Positions 24,472 through 39,063 of a stretch of 64,000 nt of DNA are shown in pieces. Source of the stretch: Pseudomonadota bacterium (GTDB lineage Bacteria > Pseudomonadota > Gammaproteobacteria > Burkholderiales > Sulfuriferulaceae); assembly GCA_021801025.1 (NCBI GenBank), contig JAJYYK010000001.1, positions 62,001-126,000 of the forward strand, given 5' to 3'. The stretch's first letter is position 1, and each line of letters starts with the position of its first letter. The position numbers and the translations under genes are program-made. The notes beneath the pieces were generated by a model. It was not told the origin of the DNA, did no database searches, and saw nothing but the letters and a program-made list of their open reading frames with translations.

Positions 24472-26499
24472 TTAAAGCTGGTGGTTTTCCGTTAACATGG
24501 CTTTAAGTTGCGCCAGCCGTGCGCTACCGCGTTCACGCGCCTGCGCCGGATCAACCTGCGTATCCGGTCGACGTATGGTTTCATCAGCGATCTCGGAGAT
24601 AAAGCGCGAGGGTTCGCAGCCTTCCCAATCTCCCCCCCGTTTGCGTTTCTGACAATAACTGAGTGTCAGGGAACGTTGCGCGCGGGTAATGGCCACATAC
24701 ATCAGTCGGCGTTCTTCTTCCAGTGTTCCGTTGTCCACCGATTCGCGGTGCGGCAGCAAACCTTCTTCCACGCCAATCAGAAACACATGACCGAATTCCA
24801 GCCCTTTGGCTGCATGGATGGTGGAAAGGCGCACGGCATCCATATCCTCCTGATCCCGCTTGTCCAGCAAAGTAATCAACGCAATGGTCTGGGTGAGCTC
24901 GAACAGGTTTTTTTGGTCGGCTTCGCCTTTGCGCGCCATCCAGGCCACGAATTCCTGCACATTGTTCCAGCGTGTTTGCGCTGCACGCCCATCTTCGTTA
25001 TCGAAAAGCCATGCCTCATAGCCAATATCACGCAACAAGTCCGACAATAACTCTCCGGCTGGTGTGCGGGCAACCCGATCATGCAGGCGGTTGATGTATT
25101 CACAAAAAGTCATCAAAGCTTGAAGTTGTGGGGTAGGCAGTTGCGATTGCAGACCGGTTTCAAAGGCTGCGGCGAACAGACTGATCTGACGTGACCCGGC
25201 ATATTCACCCAGTCTTTCCAGGGTGGTCGCGCCGATGCCGCGCCGTGGCGAGGTCACTGCACGAATAAATGCGGGGTCATCGTCATCGTTGGTGAGTAAA
25301 CGCAAATAAGCCAGAATATCCTTGATCTCTGCCCGGTCAAAATAGGACACTCCACCGGACATCTCATAAGGAATCTTTTCGTTGCGCAAGCTTTGCTCCA
25401 GTATGCGTGCCTGATGATTACTGCGGTAGAGAATCGCATAATCGCTGAACTGGGTGCGACATTCAAATTTGTGAGCCATCAAACGCATCACCACTTTCTG
25501 CGCTTCATCGGCATCATCGCGCGTGGCAAGGATTTGTAACGGATCGCCCAAGCCGTGTTCGCTCCACAATTGTTTGTCATACATCCGTTCATTGTTGGCA
25601 ATGACGCTGTTGGCCGCTTGTAGAATTCGCAAGGTGGACCGATAGTTTTGAGTGAGCTGAATAACTTTTAATTGCGGGAAATCGACATGCAGTTGACGCA
25701 TATTTCCCGCATCTGCTCCTCGCCAGCCATAAATGGCCTGATCATCATCGCCTACCGCTGTGAAGGCGCCCGACACGCCGCACAGTTGTTTCACGATGGC
25801 ATACTGACAGGCATTGGTGTCCTGGTATTCGTCGATTAACAGGTAATTCAGTTTTTTACGCCAGCGTTCCAACAGGTCGCTGCGGTTGCCGAATAACTCG
25901 GCGGGCAACCGGATGAGGTCATCAAAATCCATCGCCTGATAGGCTTTCAGGGTGTTTTGATACGCCTGATAAACCAGCGCATCTTGCATATCCAGGTCGG
26001 ATTCAGCCCTCGCACGGGCCTCTGCTGGCCCCAGCAATGCGTTTTTCCATTGACTGATGTGCGAATACACCCGCCGCACCACTTGCTTGTCTGCGGTCTT
26101 GAGCAGGCCGATCATGATTTGCTGCGTATCCGCCATATCCAGTACGGAAAACTGCGGCTTATAGCCAATATTGACCGCTTCCTGCCGAAGGATCTGCAAA
26201 CCCAGGGCGTGAAAAGTACACACGGTCAGGCCTTTGGTTGAGGTGCCTGGCAACAGTTGTCGCATACGTCCCTGCATTTCGGATGCGGCCTTGTTGGTAA
26301 AAGTAATCGCCGCGATGTGCTGGGGCGCATAGCCGCAAGTGTCGATTAACCAGGCGATTTTTTGGGTAATGACGCGTGTTTTACCCGATCCGGCCCCGGC
26401 AAGCACCAGCAAAGGGCCATCCAGATAACAAGCGGCTTCACGTTGTACAGCATTAAGTTGATTGAGCACGGCAGCAATAAATGGAGACCCTTGTACCAC
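24472..26499 (-). CDS. rep: ATP-dependent DNA helicase Rep
   Basis: A superfamily-1 3'-5' helicase that helps replication forks pass obstacles. The 675 residues match Rep in length. Motifs: I (GAGSGKT, about 35-41), Ia (ITFTNKAASEM), II (LIDEYQDTN), III (AVGDDDQAIYGWRG), IV (LTQNYRST), V (VRLSTIHAAKGLEF) and VI (ERRLMYVAITRAQ). The first codon is GTG at 26499; homology begins only at LNAVQREAA, so a start at a second GTG about 10 codons in is equally possible and no good ribosome-binding site decides. It borders the accessory island. Confidence 0.93.
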   Translation of the reverse strand: MVQGSPFIAAVLNQLNAVQREAACYLDGPLLVLAGAGSGKTRVITQKIAWLIDTCGYAPQHIAAITFTNKAASEMQGRMRQLLPGTSTKGLTVCTFHALGLQILRQEAVNIGYKPQFSVLDMADTQQIMIGLLKTADKQVVRRVYSHISQWKNALLGPAEARARAESDLDMQDALVYQAYQNTLKAYQAMDFDDLIRLPAELFGNRSDLLERWRKKLNYLLIDEYQDTNACQYAIVKQLCGVSGAFTAVGDDDQAIYGWRGADAGNMRQLHVDFPQLKVIQLTQNYRSTLRILQAANSVIANNERMYDKQLWSEHGLGDPLQILATRDDADEAQKVVMRLMAHKFECRTQFSDYAILYRSNHQARILEQSLRNEKIPYEMSGGVSYFDRAEIKDILAYLRLLTNDDDDPAFIRAVTSPRRGIGATTLERLGEYAGSRQISLFAAAFETGLQSQLPTPQLQALMTFCEYINRLHDRVARTPAGELLSDLLRDIGYEAWLFDNEDGRAAQTRWNNVQEFVAWMARKGEADQKNLFELTQTIALITLLDKRDQEDMDAVRLSTIHAAKGLEFGHVFLIGVEEGLLPHRESVDNGTLEEERRLMYVAITRAQRSLTLSYCQKRKRGGDWEGCEPSRFISEIADETIRRPDTQVDPAQARERGSARLAQLKAMLTENHQL

Positions 26500-26703
26500 G
26501 ACAGGCTGACAAAAGTCTAAAACGAAAAGGTGTCACAATTTTACCGTAGAATTGCCCAATCCTTCAGCGTAATCTTCAGCAGAGACTCGTTTATCCGGGT
26601 TAATTTGTGTAAAATCTGAAACAAGCCCTTTGGAAAGTCTGTCCATGTTGTACTGTACCCGGTTGAGCCCCTGTATCTCAAAAACAGAATTGGAATTTTC
26701 CTG

Positions 26704-27525
26704 ATGAGTTCCTATGCCATCGGTGATTTACAAGGCTGCTTCGGTGCTTTGCTGTTGATGCTGGAACGCATTCGTTTCGATCCACAACAGGATAAAATCT
26801 TTTTACTGGGTGATTTGGTCAACCGCGGACTGGATTCGCTGAAAGTGCTGCGGTGGGCGAGAGATCATCACATCCAGGGTGTGCTCGGCAATCATGATTT
26901 GCATCTTTTATCGCTCGCGGAAGGTTACACAAACAACCATAGCGGTGACACCCTGCAGGCTATTCTGGATGCCCCTGACCGCGATGAATTGCTCTACTGG
27001 TTACGTCAATTGCCTTTAGCACGAATCGAGCAGGGCTATCTGTTGGTACATGCCGGGGTACTGCCTCAATGGACGGTGGCCAAAACCCTCTCACTGTCGC
27101 AAGAAGTTGAGTCCGCCCTGCAAGGCGTCCATTATCGAAATTTTCTGCAGGAGATGTATGGCAACCTGCCGGACAGATGGGACGACTCGCTCACCGGCAT
27201 CCCGCGCTTGCGGGTGATTGCCAATGCCATGACCCGGTTGCGCTTTTGCACCTCTGACGGGATCATGGATTTTAAATCCAAAGGTGATCCGCAACATGCG
27301 CCTGCCGGTTACCTGCCATGGTTTCAAGTGCCGGAACGCCGTACTGCAGGAACACCCATCATTTTTGGCCATTGGTCGGCGCTGGGACTGCAAATCCACA
27401 GCGACAGCATTGCGCTGGACACAGGTTGTTTGTGGGGTGGGAAACTCAGCGCAATCAGACTGGAAGATCAGCACCTGTTTCAGGTTGATTGTGCCGGACT
27501 GGCAGGGACAAAACGCTTGCGATAG
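26704..27525 (+). CDS. apaH: Bis(5'-nucleosyl)-tetraphosphatase, symmetrical (ApaH)
   Basis: ApaH hydrolyses Ap4A to two ADP and also decaps Np4-capped RNA. The 273-residue protein has the metallophosphatase motifs GDLQGC (where most members have GDVHG), GDLVNRG and GNHDLHLL, a histidine in LLVHAGVLP, and the C-terminal FGHWSALGL. Unusually, its 3' end overlaps the end of the convergent acyltransferase gene by 71 bases, so each gene's C-terminus is encoded opposite the other's. Confidence 0.93.
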   Translation: MSSYAIGDLQGCFGALLLMLERIRFDPQQDKIFLLGDLVNRGLDSLKVLRWARDHHIQGVLGNHDLHLLSLAEGYTNNHSGDTLQAILDAPDRDELLYWLRQLPLARIEQGYLLVHAGVLPQWTVAKTLSLSQEVESALQGVHYRNFLQEMYGNLPDRWDDSLTGIPRLRVIANAMTRLRFCTSDGIMDFKSKGDPQHAPAGYLPWFQVPERRTAGTPIIFGHWSALGLQIHSDSIALDTGCLWGGKLSAIRLEDQHLFQVDCAGLAGTKRLR

Positions 27526-28237
27526 CCCGCTCACTGGCGCGCGCCAGTTCCCTGCGGTTTAACCCTTGATCCGCCCCAATCGCCGGGCAGATGTACAGGC
27601 TGGCGTCGGTACGGGCTTGCGCCAATATACGCCAGACCGATTCAAACAACCCCATCTCACCCACCCAAATGGCCGCACTGCCAGCATAACGCAGTGCAAT
27701 CGGCACGCAAGGGACACTTTGGCTGACTGCCACCTGAAACAAGCCGGTTTTGAAATATTTCACATGCGTGCCATCGCTGGTGGTCGATTCCGGAAACCAG
27801 GCCACGGCTTGACCCACACCCAAATGTCCTGCAAAGTCTTGAGCAACTTGTGTGACATCGCGTTGCCGATCCCGTCGAATAAACACCGTACCGGTACGCA
27901 CCGCCAGCCAGCCAATAATCGGCCAATCCCGAATTTCTGCCTTGGCAACAAATCGCACGGGATAAACCGCAAGCAATAAAAACGGATCAAGCCATGAAAC
28001 GTGATTGGACACCATTAACGTGCCGGTTAAGCGCAAGTTGCCATCGACCTGAAGATGAACACCCATCGCCGTGAGTAGACCCCTCGCCCAAACGCTCATC
28101 GCTCTGTTACGTTGCACTTCAGAAAACAGGGGGTAAAATACGGACACCACCAACAGACCGAACAATATCCACCCCAGCAACATCAACATGCGCAATGGAC
28201 GCACGAATCCAAGAAGAAAAAACGGTTCCTTTAACAT
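27455..28237 (-). CDS. olsA: 1-acyl-glycerol-3-phosphate-type acyltransferase, probable OlsA
   Basis: A 260-residue PlsC-family acyltransferase with an N-terminal membrane helix (MLMLLGWILFGLLVVSVFY), the catalytic H-x4-D motif NHVSWLD (His79, Asp84), and the FPEST glycerophosphate-binding block. Because the upstream gene on the same strand is an OlsB-like ornithine acyltransferase, the likely role is OlsA: adding the second fatty acyl chain to lyso-ornithine lipid. A plain PlsC function in phospholipid synthesis cannot be excluded. The C-terminal 23 codons overlap apaH on the opposite strand. Confidence 0.82.
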   Translation of the reverse strand: MLKEPFFLLGFVRPLRMLMLLGWILFGLLVVSVFYPLFSEVQRNRAMSVWARGLLTAMGVHLQVDGNLRLTGTLMVSNHVSWLDPFLLLAVYPVRFVAKAEIRDWPIIGWLAVRTGTVFIRRDRQRDVTQVAQDFAGHLGVGQAVAWFPESTTSDGTHVKYFKTGLFQVAVSQSVPCVPIALRYAGSAAIWVGEMGLFESVWRILAQARTDASLYICPAIGADQGLNRRELARASERAIASVLSLPVRHNQPETGADLPV

Positions 28238-28377
28238 GAGGAGATTCTACCCGAGCCGCTCACTTCTGTGGAAAATGTCTCATGGCACCCCTGTAGTACA
28301 GTGAGGCAATGCAAAAAACCGCCCACGCTGGTGGGGCACTGACGAGGTGCTTCATCACATCCCGTTGACGCAACTCA

Positions 28378-29166
28378 TCATTGACGAACTGATACCCGCT
28401 CAGCGCTTTCGCTTTTGTTCATGAAATGACGAGCGTACTGATCATTCATGGTTTTGATTGGCAGCAACATCATAAAATCGGCACAGTTAAAATCCGCATC
28501 CCAATTAGGCTCACCGCAAATGTAAGCGCCCACTCTCAAGTATCCCTTAATCAAGGGTGGTACCACGATGCGCGCATCATTACCCATGCGATCAAGCGGT
28601 AGCGGCGAACGCGGAAACACGCGCCACTCAATGGGACTCATCACTTCGTTGCTAAGTTTGCGATACAAATTAGCGGCTGCGTGCCCCCCATCGTTCATGC
28701 TCACACTGGCGCATCCGATCAAGTAATCATCACCACTGCGACGCAAATAATCCGCCAACCCCGACCACAGCAAGGCAACCACTGCTCCGCCACGATAATC
28801 GGGGTGCACACAAGAGCGACCAATTTCCACCATGCGTGCACGAATATGGGTTAACCGGCTGAAATCAAACTCTTGCTCAGAATAAAAACCGCCAATTTGT
28901 GTCGCACGTTCAGCAGGTAAAACCCGGTACGTGCCGACCACCTCGCCACTGCCTGTGTCACGCACAATTAAATGCTCACACACCGGATCAAATTCATCTT
29001 GATCCAACCCACTGGCGGCAGACTTCAATTGCGCACCCATTTCGTTTGCGAACACGCGATAACGCAAGTGTTGCGCCTCACGTACTTCAACAGCATCCCT
29101 CGCCAGAGACACGCTCAGCGCCTTAACGCGTACCTGGGTTTGGGACAGCGATTGTTGTTCGAACAT
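28378..29166 (-). CDS. olsB: L-ornithine N-alpha-acyltransferase (OlsB)
   Basis: OlsB is a GNAT-fold enzyme that transfers a 3-hydroxyacyl chain from ACP to ornithine, the first step of phosphate-free ornithine lipids. The 262-residue protein shows the autoinducer-synthase-like N-terminal pattern LRYRVFANEMG, then DEFDPVCEHLIVRD, VGTYRVL, and the acyl-donor region EIGRSCVHPDYRGGAVVALLW. YLIGCASVSM is also typical. Start at the second of two adjacent ATGs, six bases from AGGAG. olsA follows 140 bases downstream. Phosphate limitation is the usual inducer in other bacteria; I see no clear Pho box. Confidence 0.87.
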   Translation of the reverse strand: MFEQQSLSQTQVRVKALSVSLARDAVEVREAQHLRYRVFANEMGAQLKSAASGLDQDEFDPVCEHLIVRDTGSGEVVGTYRVLPAERATQIGGFYSEQEFDFSRLTHIRARMVEIGRSCVHPDYRGGAVVALLWSGLADYLRRSGDDYLIGCASVSMNDGGHAAANLYRKLSNEVMSPIEWRVFPRSPLPLDRMGNDARIVVPPLIKGYLRVGAYICGEPNWDADFNCADFMMLLPIKTMNDQYARHFMNKSESAERVSVRQ

Positions 29167-29169
29167 CAT

Positions 29170-29515
29170 GCACTCCTTCAGTGATTGATTTACTTGCTAC
29201 AGTAATCAAGGCACATGACAAGCGCATGAATGAATCATGACAATTTAGAGAAATTCAGAGGCCTGCCATCACCGCCTTATGCCAGACATAAGGTTTATGC
29301 ACAATCGAAAGTGATGGCCAATGGGCTTGATTGACAGGCTTTTGCACCAGGTTACACACAAGCGCTATTGCAAGCGCTTCATTCTTGGCACAATCACGGT
29401 GCAAGCGCGCAATTAAATAATCATTATGATTTTAAAAGATTTATTTTGTTGTGCTTTTTTTAATCAATGTAACAATATCCTATTCCTGCGTACACTTAGC
29501 TCGCTATCCGCAGGC
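29170..29515. other. Intergenic stretch between olsB and hemE
   Basis: About 350 bases without a gene. It contains a small hairpin (CTTATG/CATAAG near 29280) and an inverted AAGCGC-N8-GCGCTT-like repeat near 29352, but nothing I can name. The right end passes into the DnaA-box cluster at 29516. Confidence 0.4.
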
Positions 29516-29550
29516 TTATCTACAAAGTTATCCACAGCTTATGTGGGTAA
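29516..29550. promoter_or_regulatory. Cluster of three DnaA boxes downstream of hemE
   Basis: TTATCTACA (29516-29524), the perfect TTATCCACA (29528-29536) and, inverted, TTACCCACA (29542-29550) lie within 35 bases of AT-rich DNA. This is not at the dnaA-dnaN origin, 19 kb away. It may titrate DnaA, regulate a gene, or be a secondary origin-like element. Confidence 0.6.
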
Positions 29551-29587
29551 ACCATTTTATTGTGAAGGATGAATGGCTTGGATAAAA

Positions 29588-30670
29588 CTACGCAGGTAAA
29601 ATGTCAGCTAAATGATAGGCAGGGCTTAAACGGTGCACCGCTTCGACCAGTGCTTGCACATTTTCGGGCGGAGTAAATTGATTAACGCCATGCCCCAAAT
29701 TAAACACATGCCCATGACCCGTTCCGTATTGCGCCAAAGTTTTGGCGACCTCGACAGCGATCGTGTCTGGGTCTGTGAGCACAATAGCGGGGTCAAGATT
29801 GCCCTGCAAGGCCACCTGTGCGCCGACGCGTTGTCGTGCTTGCCCAAGGTGGGTGGTCCAGTCCAAACCCAGTGCACTACATCCGGTAGCAGCCATGCTT
29901 TCCAGCCATTGCCCCCCGCCTTTGGTAAACAGCACCACAGGTACTTCTGCGCCGTCCTTGAATCGCGTCAATTGCGACACGATGCGTTGCATATACGCCA
30001 ATGAAAATTCTTCATAAGCGGCATGAGACAAAGCCCCGCCCCATGTATCGAAAATCATGACTGCTTGCGCACCCGCTTCAATCTGTGCATTCAAGTAATC
30101 CACAACCGCCTGGGCGTTCACTGATAAAATATGGTGCAACAAATCCGGCCGCTGATAAAGCATTTTCTTGGTTTCAGCAAAATCCGTACCGCCCTGGCCT
30201 TCTATCATATAGCAGGCCAGGGTAAATGGACTGCCTGAAAAACCGATCAGCGGCACACTGTTGTCCAGCGCACGACGGATTTGGCTGACCGCCGACATCA
30301 CATAACCTAATTTTTCATGTGGGTCCGGTGCAGTTAAGTCACGAATTTCCCACTCTTCGCGCAAAGGGCGTTCAAATTTTGGCCCTTCTCCGGCGGAGAA
30401 ATACAATCCTAAACCCATGGCATCCGGGATCGTCAAAATATCGGAAAACAAAATCGCAGCGTCCAATTTAAAGCGAGCCAACGGTTGCAAGGTCACTTCA
30501 GTCGCCAGATCAGGGTTCTTGCACAAAGAGAGAAAATCCCCGGCGCGCGCACGGGTTTGGTTGTATTCAGGCAGATAGCGGCCTGCTTGACGCATAATCC
30601 AGATGGGCGTGCGGTCAGTCGGTTGACGTAGCAATGCACGCAGGAAAGTGTCGTTACGGGGCGTGGTCAT
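29588..30670 (-). CDS. hemE: Uroporphyrinogen decarboxylase
   Basis: HemE removes four carboxyl groups from uroporphyrinogen III to give coproporphyrinogen III in haem synthesis. The 360-residue protein has the N-terminal signature [15 protein letters not shown], then [15 protein letters not shown] with the catalytic aspartate, [16 protein letters not shown], and the C-terminal [15 protein letters not shown]. Length is typical. It stands 101 bases after gltD on the same strand and could be co-transcribed with gltBD, though the gap allows its own promoter. Confidence 0.97.
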   Translation of the reverse strand: MTTPRNDTFLRALLRQPTDRTPIWIMRQAGRYLPEYNQTRARAGDFLSLCKNPDLATEVTLQPLARFKLDAAILFSDILTIPDAMGLGLYFSAGEGPKFERPLREEWEIRDLTAPDPHEKLGYVMSAVSQIRRALDNSVPLIGFSGSPFTLACYMIEGQGGTDFAETKKMLYQRPDLLHHILSVNAQAVVDYLNAQIEAGAQAVMIFDTWGGALSHAAYEEFSLAYMQRIVSQLTRFKDGAEVPVVLFTKGGGQWLESMAATGCSALGLDWTTHLGQARQRVGAQVALQGNLDPAIVLTDPDTIAVEVAKTLAQYGTGHGHVFNLGHGVNQFTPPENVQALVEAVHRLSPAYHLADILPA

Positions 30671-30771
30671 TCAAATGTCCTATTCATCATATCTGTGCGC
30701 GCTACTCATTCGTGCGGGATTGCCGAAAACATCACGCGATGGAATCGTTCAATACCTCTATCGTAATGTTT

Positions 30772-36626
<5,855 letters not shown>

Positions 36627-36816
36627 TGCCGTCGTCAGGGTGATGAGCGTAAAAGTGAAATGTCTTTAATTCTACCTCGAAGCAGGCTTATCAGGCAATG
36701 CGAATATTGCGACAAGGACGCATTCGACGATGAACCATTCTGCACCCTCTTAAAGATATTCCAGGCATCAAGCCTTGCATCCATCGACCGCCAACCGGAT
36801 TCTCATGTCGCCCCAG

Positions 36817-37656
36817 TTAAAATTTGCTCATAATATCATCCAACTGTTCCAGATTATCATATTCAATCACCAACTTTCCAGCACCCGTTTTCTTGCTGTG
36901 CAAACTCACCTTTGCGCCCAACTTATCGGCAAACTTTTCCACCAAATTCATGACATCCCGATCTGGCTTGGGTGCCAATTTGGCCTCAACAGGGTTTAAC
37001 AGCCGCTTGATCCAGCTTTCGGTTTCCCGTACACTCATTTGACGTTGCGCCACCTGTTCCGCGACAGCCATTTGCGTATTGGCCGGCAAGGCCAGCATCG
37101 CGCGGGCATGGCCCATATCAATTTGACCGGCCATCATCAGTTGCTGAACGGTTTGCGGCAACTGAAGTAACCGCAAAAGATTACTGACAGCACTGCGCGA
37201 GCGCCCTACGGCCTCGGCTGCACTTTGATGGGTCATGCCAAACTCGTCGATCAGTCGCTGCAGGCCGTTGGCCTCTTCCAGGGGATTCAAATCTTCGCGC
37301 TGGATATTTTCTATTAGCGCCATCGCCAATACGGCTTCATCAGCCACAGTTTTAACCAGTACGGGCACCTCGGTTAGTCCGGCAATGGTCGCAGCCCGCC
37401 AGCGTCGTTCACCGGCAATAATCTCGAACTGATCTGCTTGTAACACCCGAACCAGGATGGGTTGCATAATCCCTTGATGGCGGATTGAATCTGCCAGCGC
37501 ATTCAGGCTTTCTTGATCCATATGCGTGCGGGGCTGGTATTTCCCCGGGCTCAGTTGCGTCACCGCAACGGTCTGTAGTGCGAGTTGGTCACCGCTGGAC
37601 TCATCCCCCCCCAACAGTGCATCCAGCCCTCTCCCCAATCCCCGAATTTTTTTCAT
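36817..37656 (-). CDS. parB: Chromosome-partitioning protein ParB
   Basis: ParB binds parS and spreads using CTP to load the origin for segregation. The 279-residue protein begins with the conserved MKKIRGLGRGLDALLG (ParA-activating N-terminus), then the CTPase region with QPRTHMD, QPILVR and AGERRWRAA, the helix-turn-helix MTHQSAAEAVGRSRSAVSNLLRLL, and a C-terminal dimerisation segment. The ATG overlaps the parA stop codon (TGATG) with GGAG upstream; a GTG one codon earlier is possible. Perfect and near-perfect parS sites lie at 41035 and 49897. Confidence 0.96.
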   Translation of the reverse strand: MKKIRGLGRGLDALLGGDESSGDQLALQTVAVTQLSPGKYQPRTHMDQESLNALADSIRHQGIMQPILVRVLQADQFEIIAGERRWRAATIAGLTEVPVLVKTVADEAVLAMALIENIQREDLNPLEEANGLQRLIDEFGMTHQSAAEAVGRSRSAVSNLLRLLQLPQTVQQLMMAGQIDMGHARAMLALPANTQMAVAEQVAQRQMSVRETESWIKRLLNPVEAKLAPKPDRDVMNLVEKFADKLGAKVSLHSKKTGAGKLVIEYDNLEQLDDIMSKF

Positions 37657-38432
37657 CACTTCTCCAATTGTGCTGCACGTGAAAAAATCTCTTCTGCCAA
37701 TGCCTGATAGGCCTGCGCTCCCTTGGAGGCAGGATCATAAACCCTGACGGGCTGCCCATAGCTTGGCGCTTCCGCCAAGCGAACATTGCGCGGAATAATG
37801 GTGTCGTATACCTTGTCACCAAAATGGTTTTTTAATTGCTCGGACACCTGTTGCGATAGCGAACTGCCCCCGTGATACATCGTACGCAACAAGCCTTCTA
37901 TCTCTAATGTTGGGTTAATGTGCGTCCGTATACGTCGTATTGTGTTCACCAAATCAGACACGCCTTCCAACGCGTAATATTCACATTGCATAGGGATCAT
38001 TACCCCGTTTGCCGCCGCCAGCGCATTGATCGCCAACAAGTTCAATGCAGGGGGGCAATCAATCAGCACATAATCGTAACGCCCGGAGACCCGTGACAAC
38101 GCCGTTTTCAGCCGCGTGTCACGTGCTTCCTGGTCTACCAGCTCAATTTCTGCACCGGCCAAATCCCGATTCGATGGCAGCACATCGTAGCCGCCGCTGA
38201 CGCTGTGCTGAATCACATCCTCTACCTCGCGTAAATTCAGTAACACTTGGTACACACTGGCGGACAAACTCCGTTTTTCGATCCCACTCCCCATCGTGGC
38301 ATTGCCTTGCGGATCCAAATCCACCAATAACACGCGTTGCTGTTTTGCGGCAAGGCTTGCGGCCAGATTTACTGCCGTGGTGGTTTTCCCAACGCCACCC
38401 TTCTGGTTAGTAATTGCAAAAATTTTAGCCAT
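37656..38432 (-). CDS. parA: Chromosome-partitioning ATPase ParA (Soj)
   Basis: ParA is the nucleoid-bound Walker-type ATPase that moves ParB-parS complexes. The 258-residue protein has the deviant Walker A (KGGVGKTTT) near the N-terminus, LLVDLDPQGNAT, the Walker B region DYVLIDCPPAL, and the C-terminal IPRNVRLAEAPSYGQPV typical of chromosomal Soj. It overlaps rsmG by eight bases and parB by one. Confidence 0.97.
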   Translation of the reverse strand: MAKIFAITNQKGGVGKTTTAVNLAASLAAKQQRVLLVDLDPQGNATMGSGIEKRSLSASVYQVLLNLREVEDVIQHSVSGGYDVLPSNRDLAGAEIELVDQEARDTRLKTALSRVSGRYDYVLIDCPPALNLLAINALAAANGVMIPMQCEYYALEGVSDLVNTIRRIRTHINPTLEIEGLLRTMYHGGSSLSQQVSEQLKNHFGDKVYDTIIPRNVRLAEAPSYGQPVRVYDPASKGAQAYQALAEEIFSRAAQLEK

Positions 38433-39063
38433 CTACCCGCTCCAATACCAACAAATGTCGTGACGCCGCCAAATTTGGCACTTTCAATTCATGGACAGCC
38501 TTAACAACCACCCCTGTGGGCAGTTTTGCCAATTCCGTTTCGGGATAAATTCCTTTCATCATATACCAGCGTCCCGCAGGCGCCAGCACAGACTGCGTCA
38601 AGCGGATCACCTCCGCCATCTCGGCAAAAGCCCTGCAAATGATCCCGGCGTATTGCCCTTCAGGTTCATATTGTTCCACGCGTGCCGTCACCACATCGAC
38701 ATTGCTCAGCGCCAACTCAATCACGGCCTGTTGCAAGAAACTGGTTTTTTTGTGGTTACTGTCCAACAACGTCACCCGGACTTCGGGTTGCACGATGGCG
38801 AGCGGAATACCAGGCAAACCACCTCCACTGCCCACATCGAGTACACGCGATTCTTGAACAAGGTAAGGCACGACAGCCAAACTGTCCAACAAGTGATGCG
38901 TCACCATTTTTTCAGGTTCTCGCACAGCAGTTAAATTGTGCACCTTGTTCCATTTTTCCAACAACTTCACATAGGCCAGCAAGCGCTCCGCCTGGTGCGT
39001 TTGCAATGCAAGACCCATCTGTTGCGAGGCCGTCAATAAACCGGAAATGTCATGCGCGCTCAT
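38425..39063 (-). CDS. rsmG: 16S rRNA (guanine-N7) methyltransferase RsmG
   Basis: RsmG (GidB) makes m7G527 in 16S rRNA. The 212-residue protein has the family entry [26 protein letters not shown], the SAM motif [17 protein letters not shown], and [12 protein letters not shown]. Its 3' and 5' ends overlap parA and mnmG, giving a tight mnmG-rsmG-parA-parB operon. Confidence 0.95.
   Translation of the reverse strand: MSAHDISGLLTASQQMGLALQTHQAERLLAYVKLLEKWNKVHNLTAVREPEKMVTHHLLDSLAVVPYLVQESRVLDVGSGGGLPGIPLAIVQPEVRVTLLDSNHKKTSFLQQAVIELALSNVDVVTARVEQYEPEGQYAGIICRAFAEMAEVIRLTQSVLAPAGRWYMMKGIYPETELAKLPTGVVVKAVHELKVPNLAASRHLLVLERVDG

Noticed and set aside
29516-29550. Treating the hemE DnaA-box cluster as the main origin
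   Set aside because: The dnaA-dnaN gap has its own boxes, an AT-rich block and nearby parS and partition genes, a stronger case for oriC.
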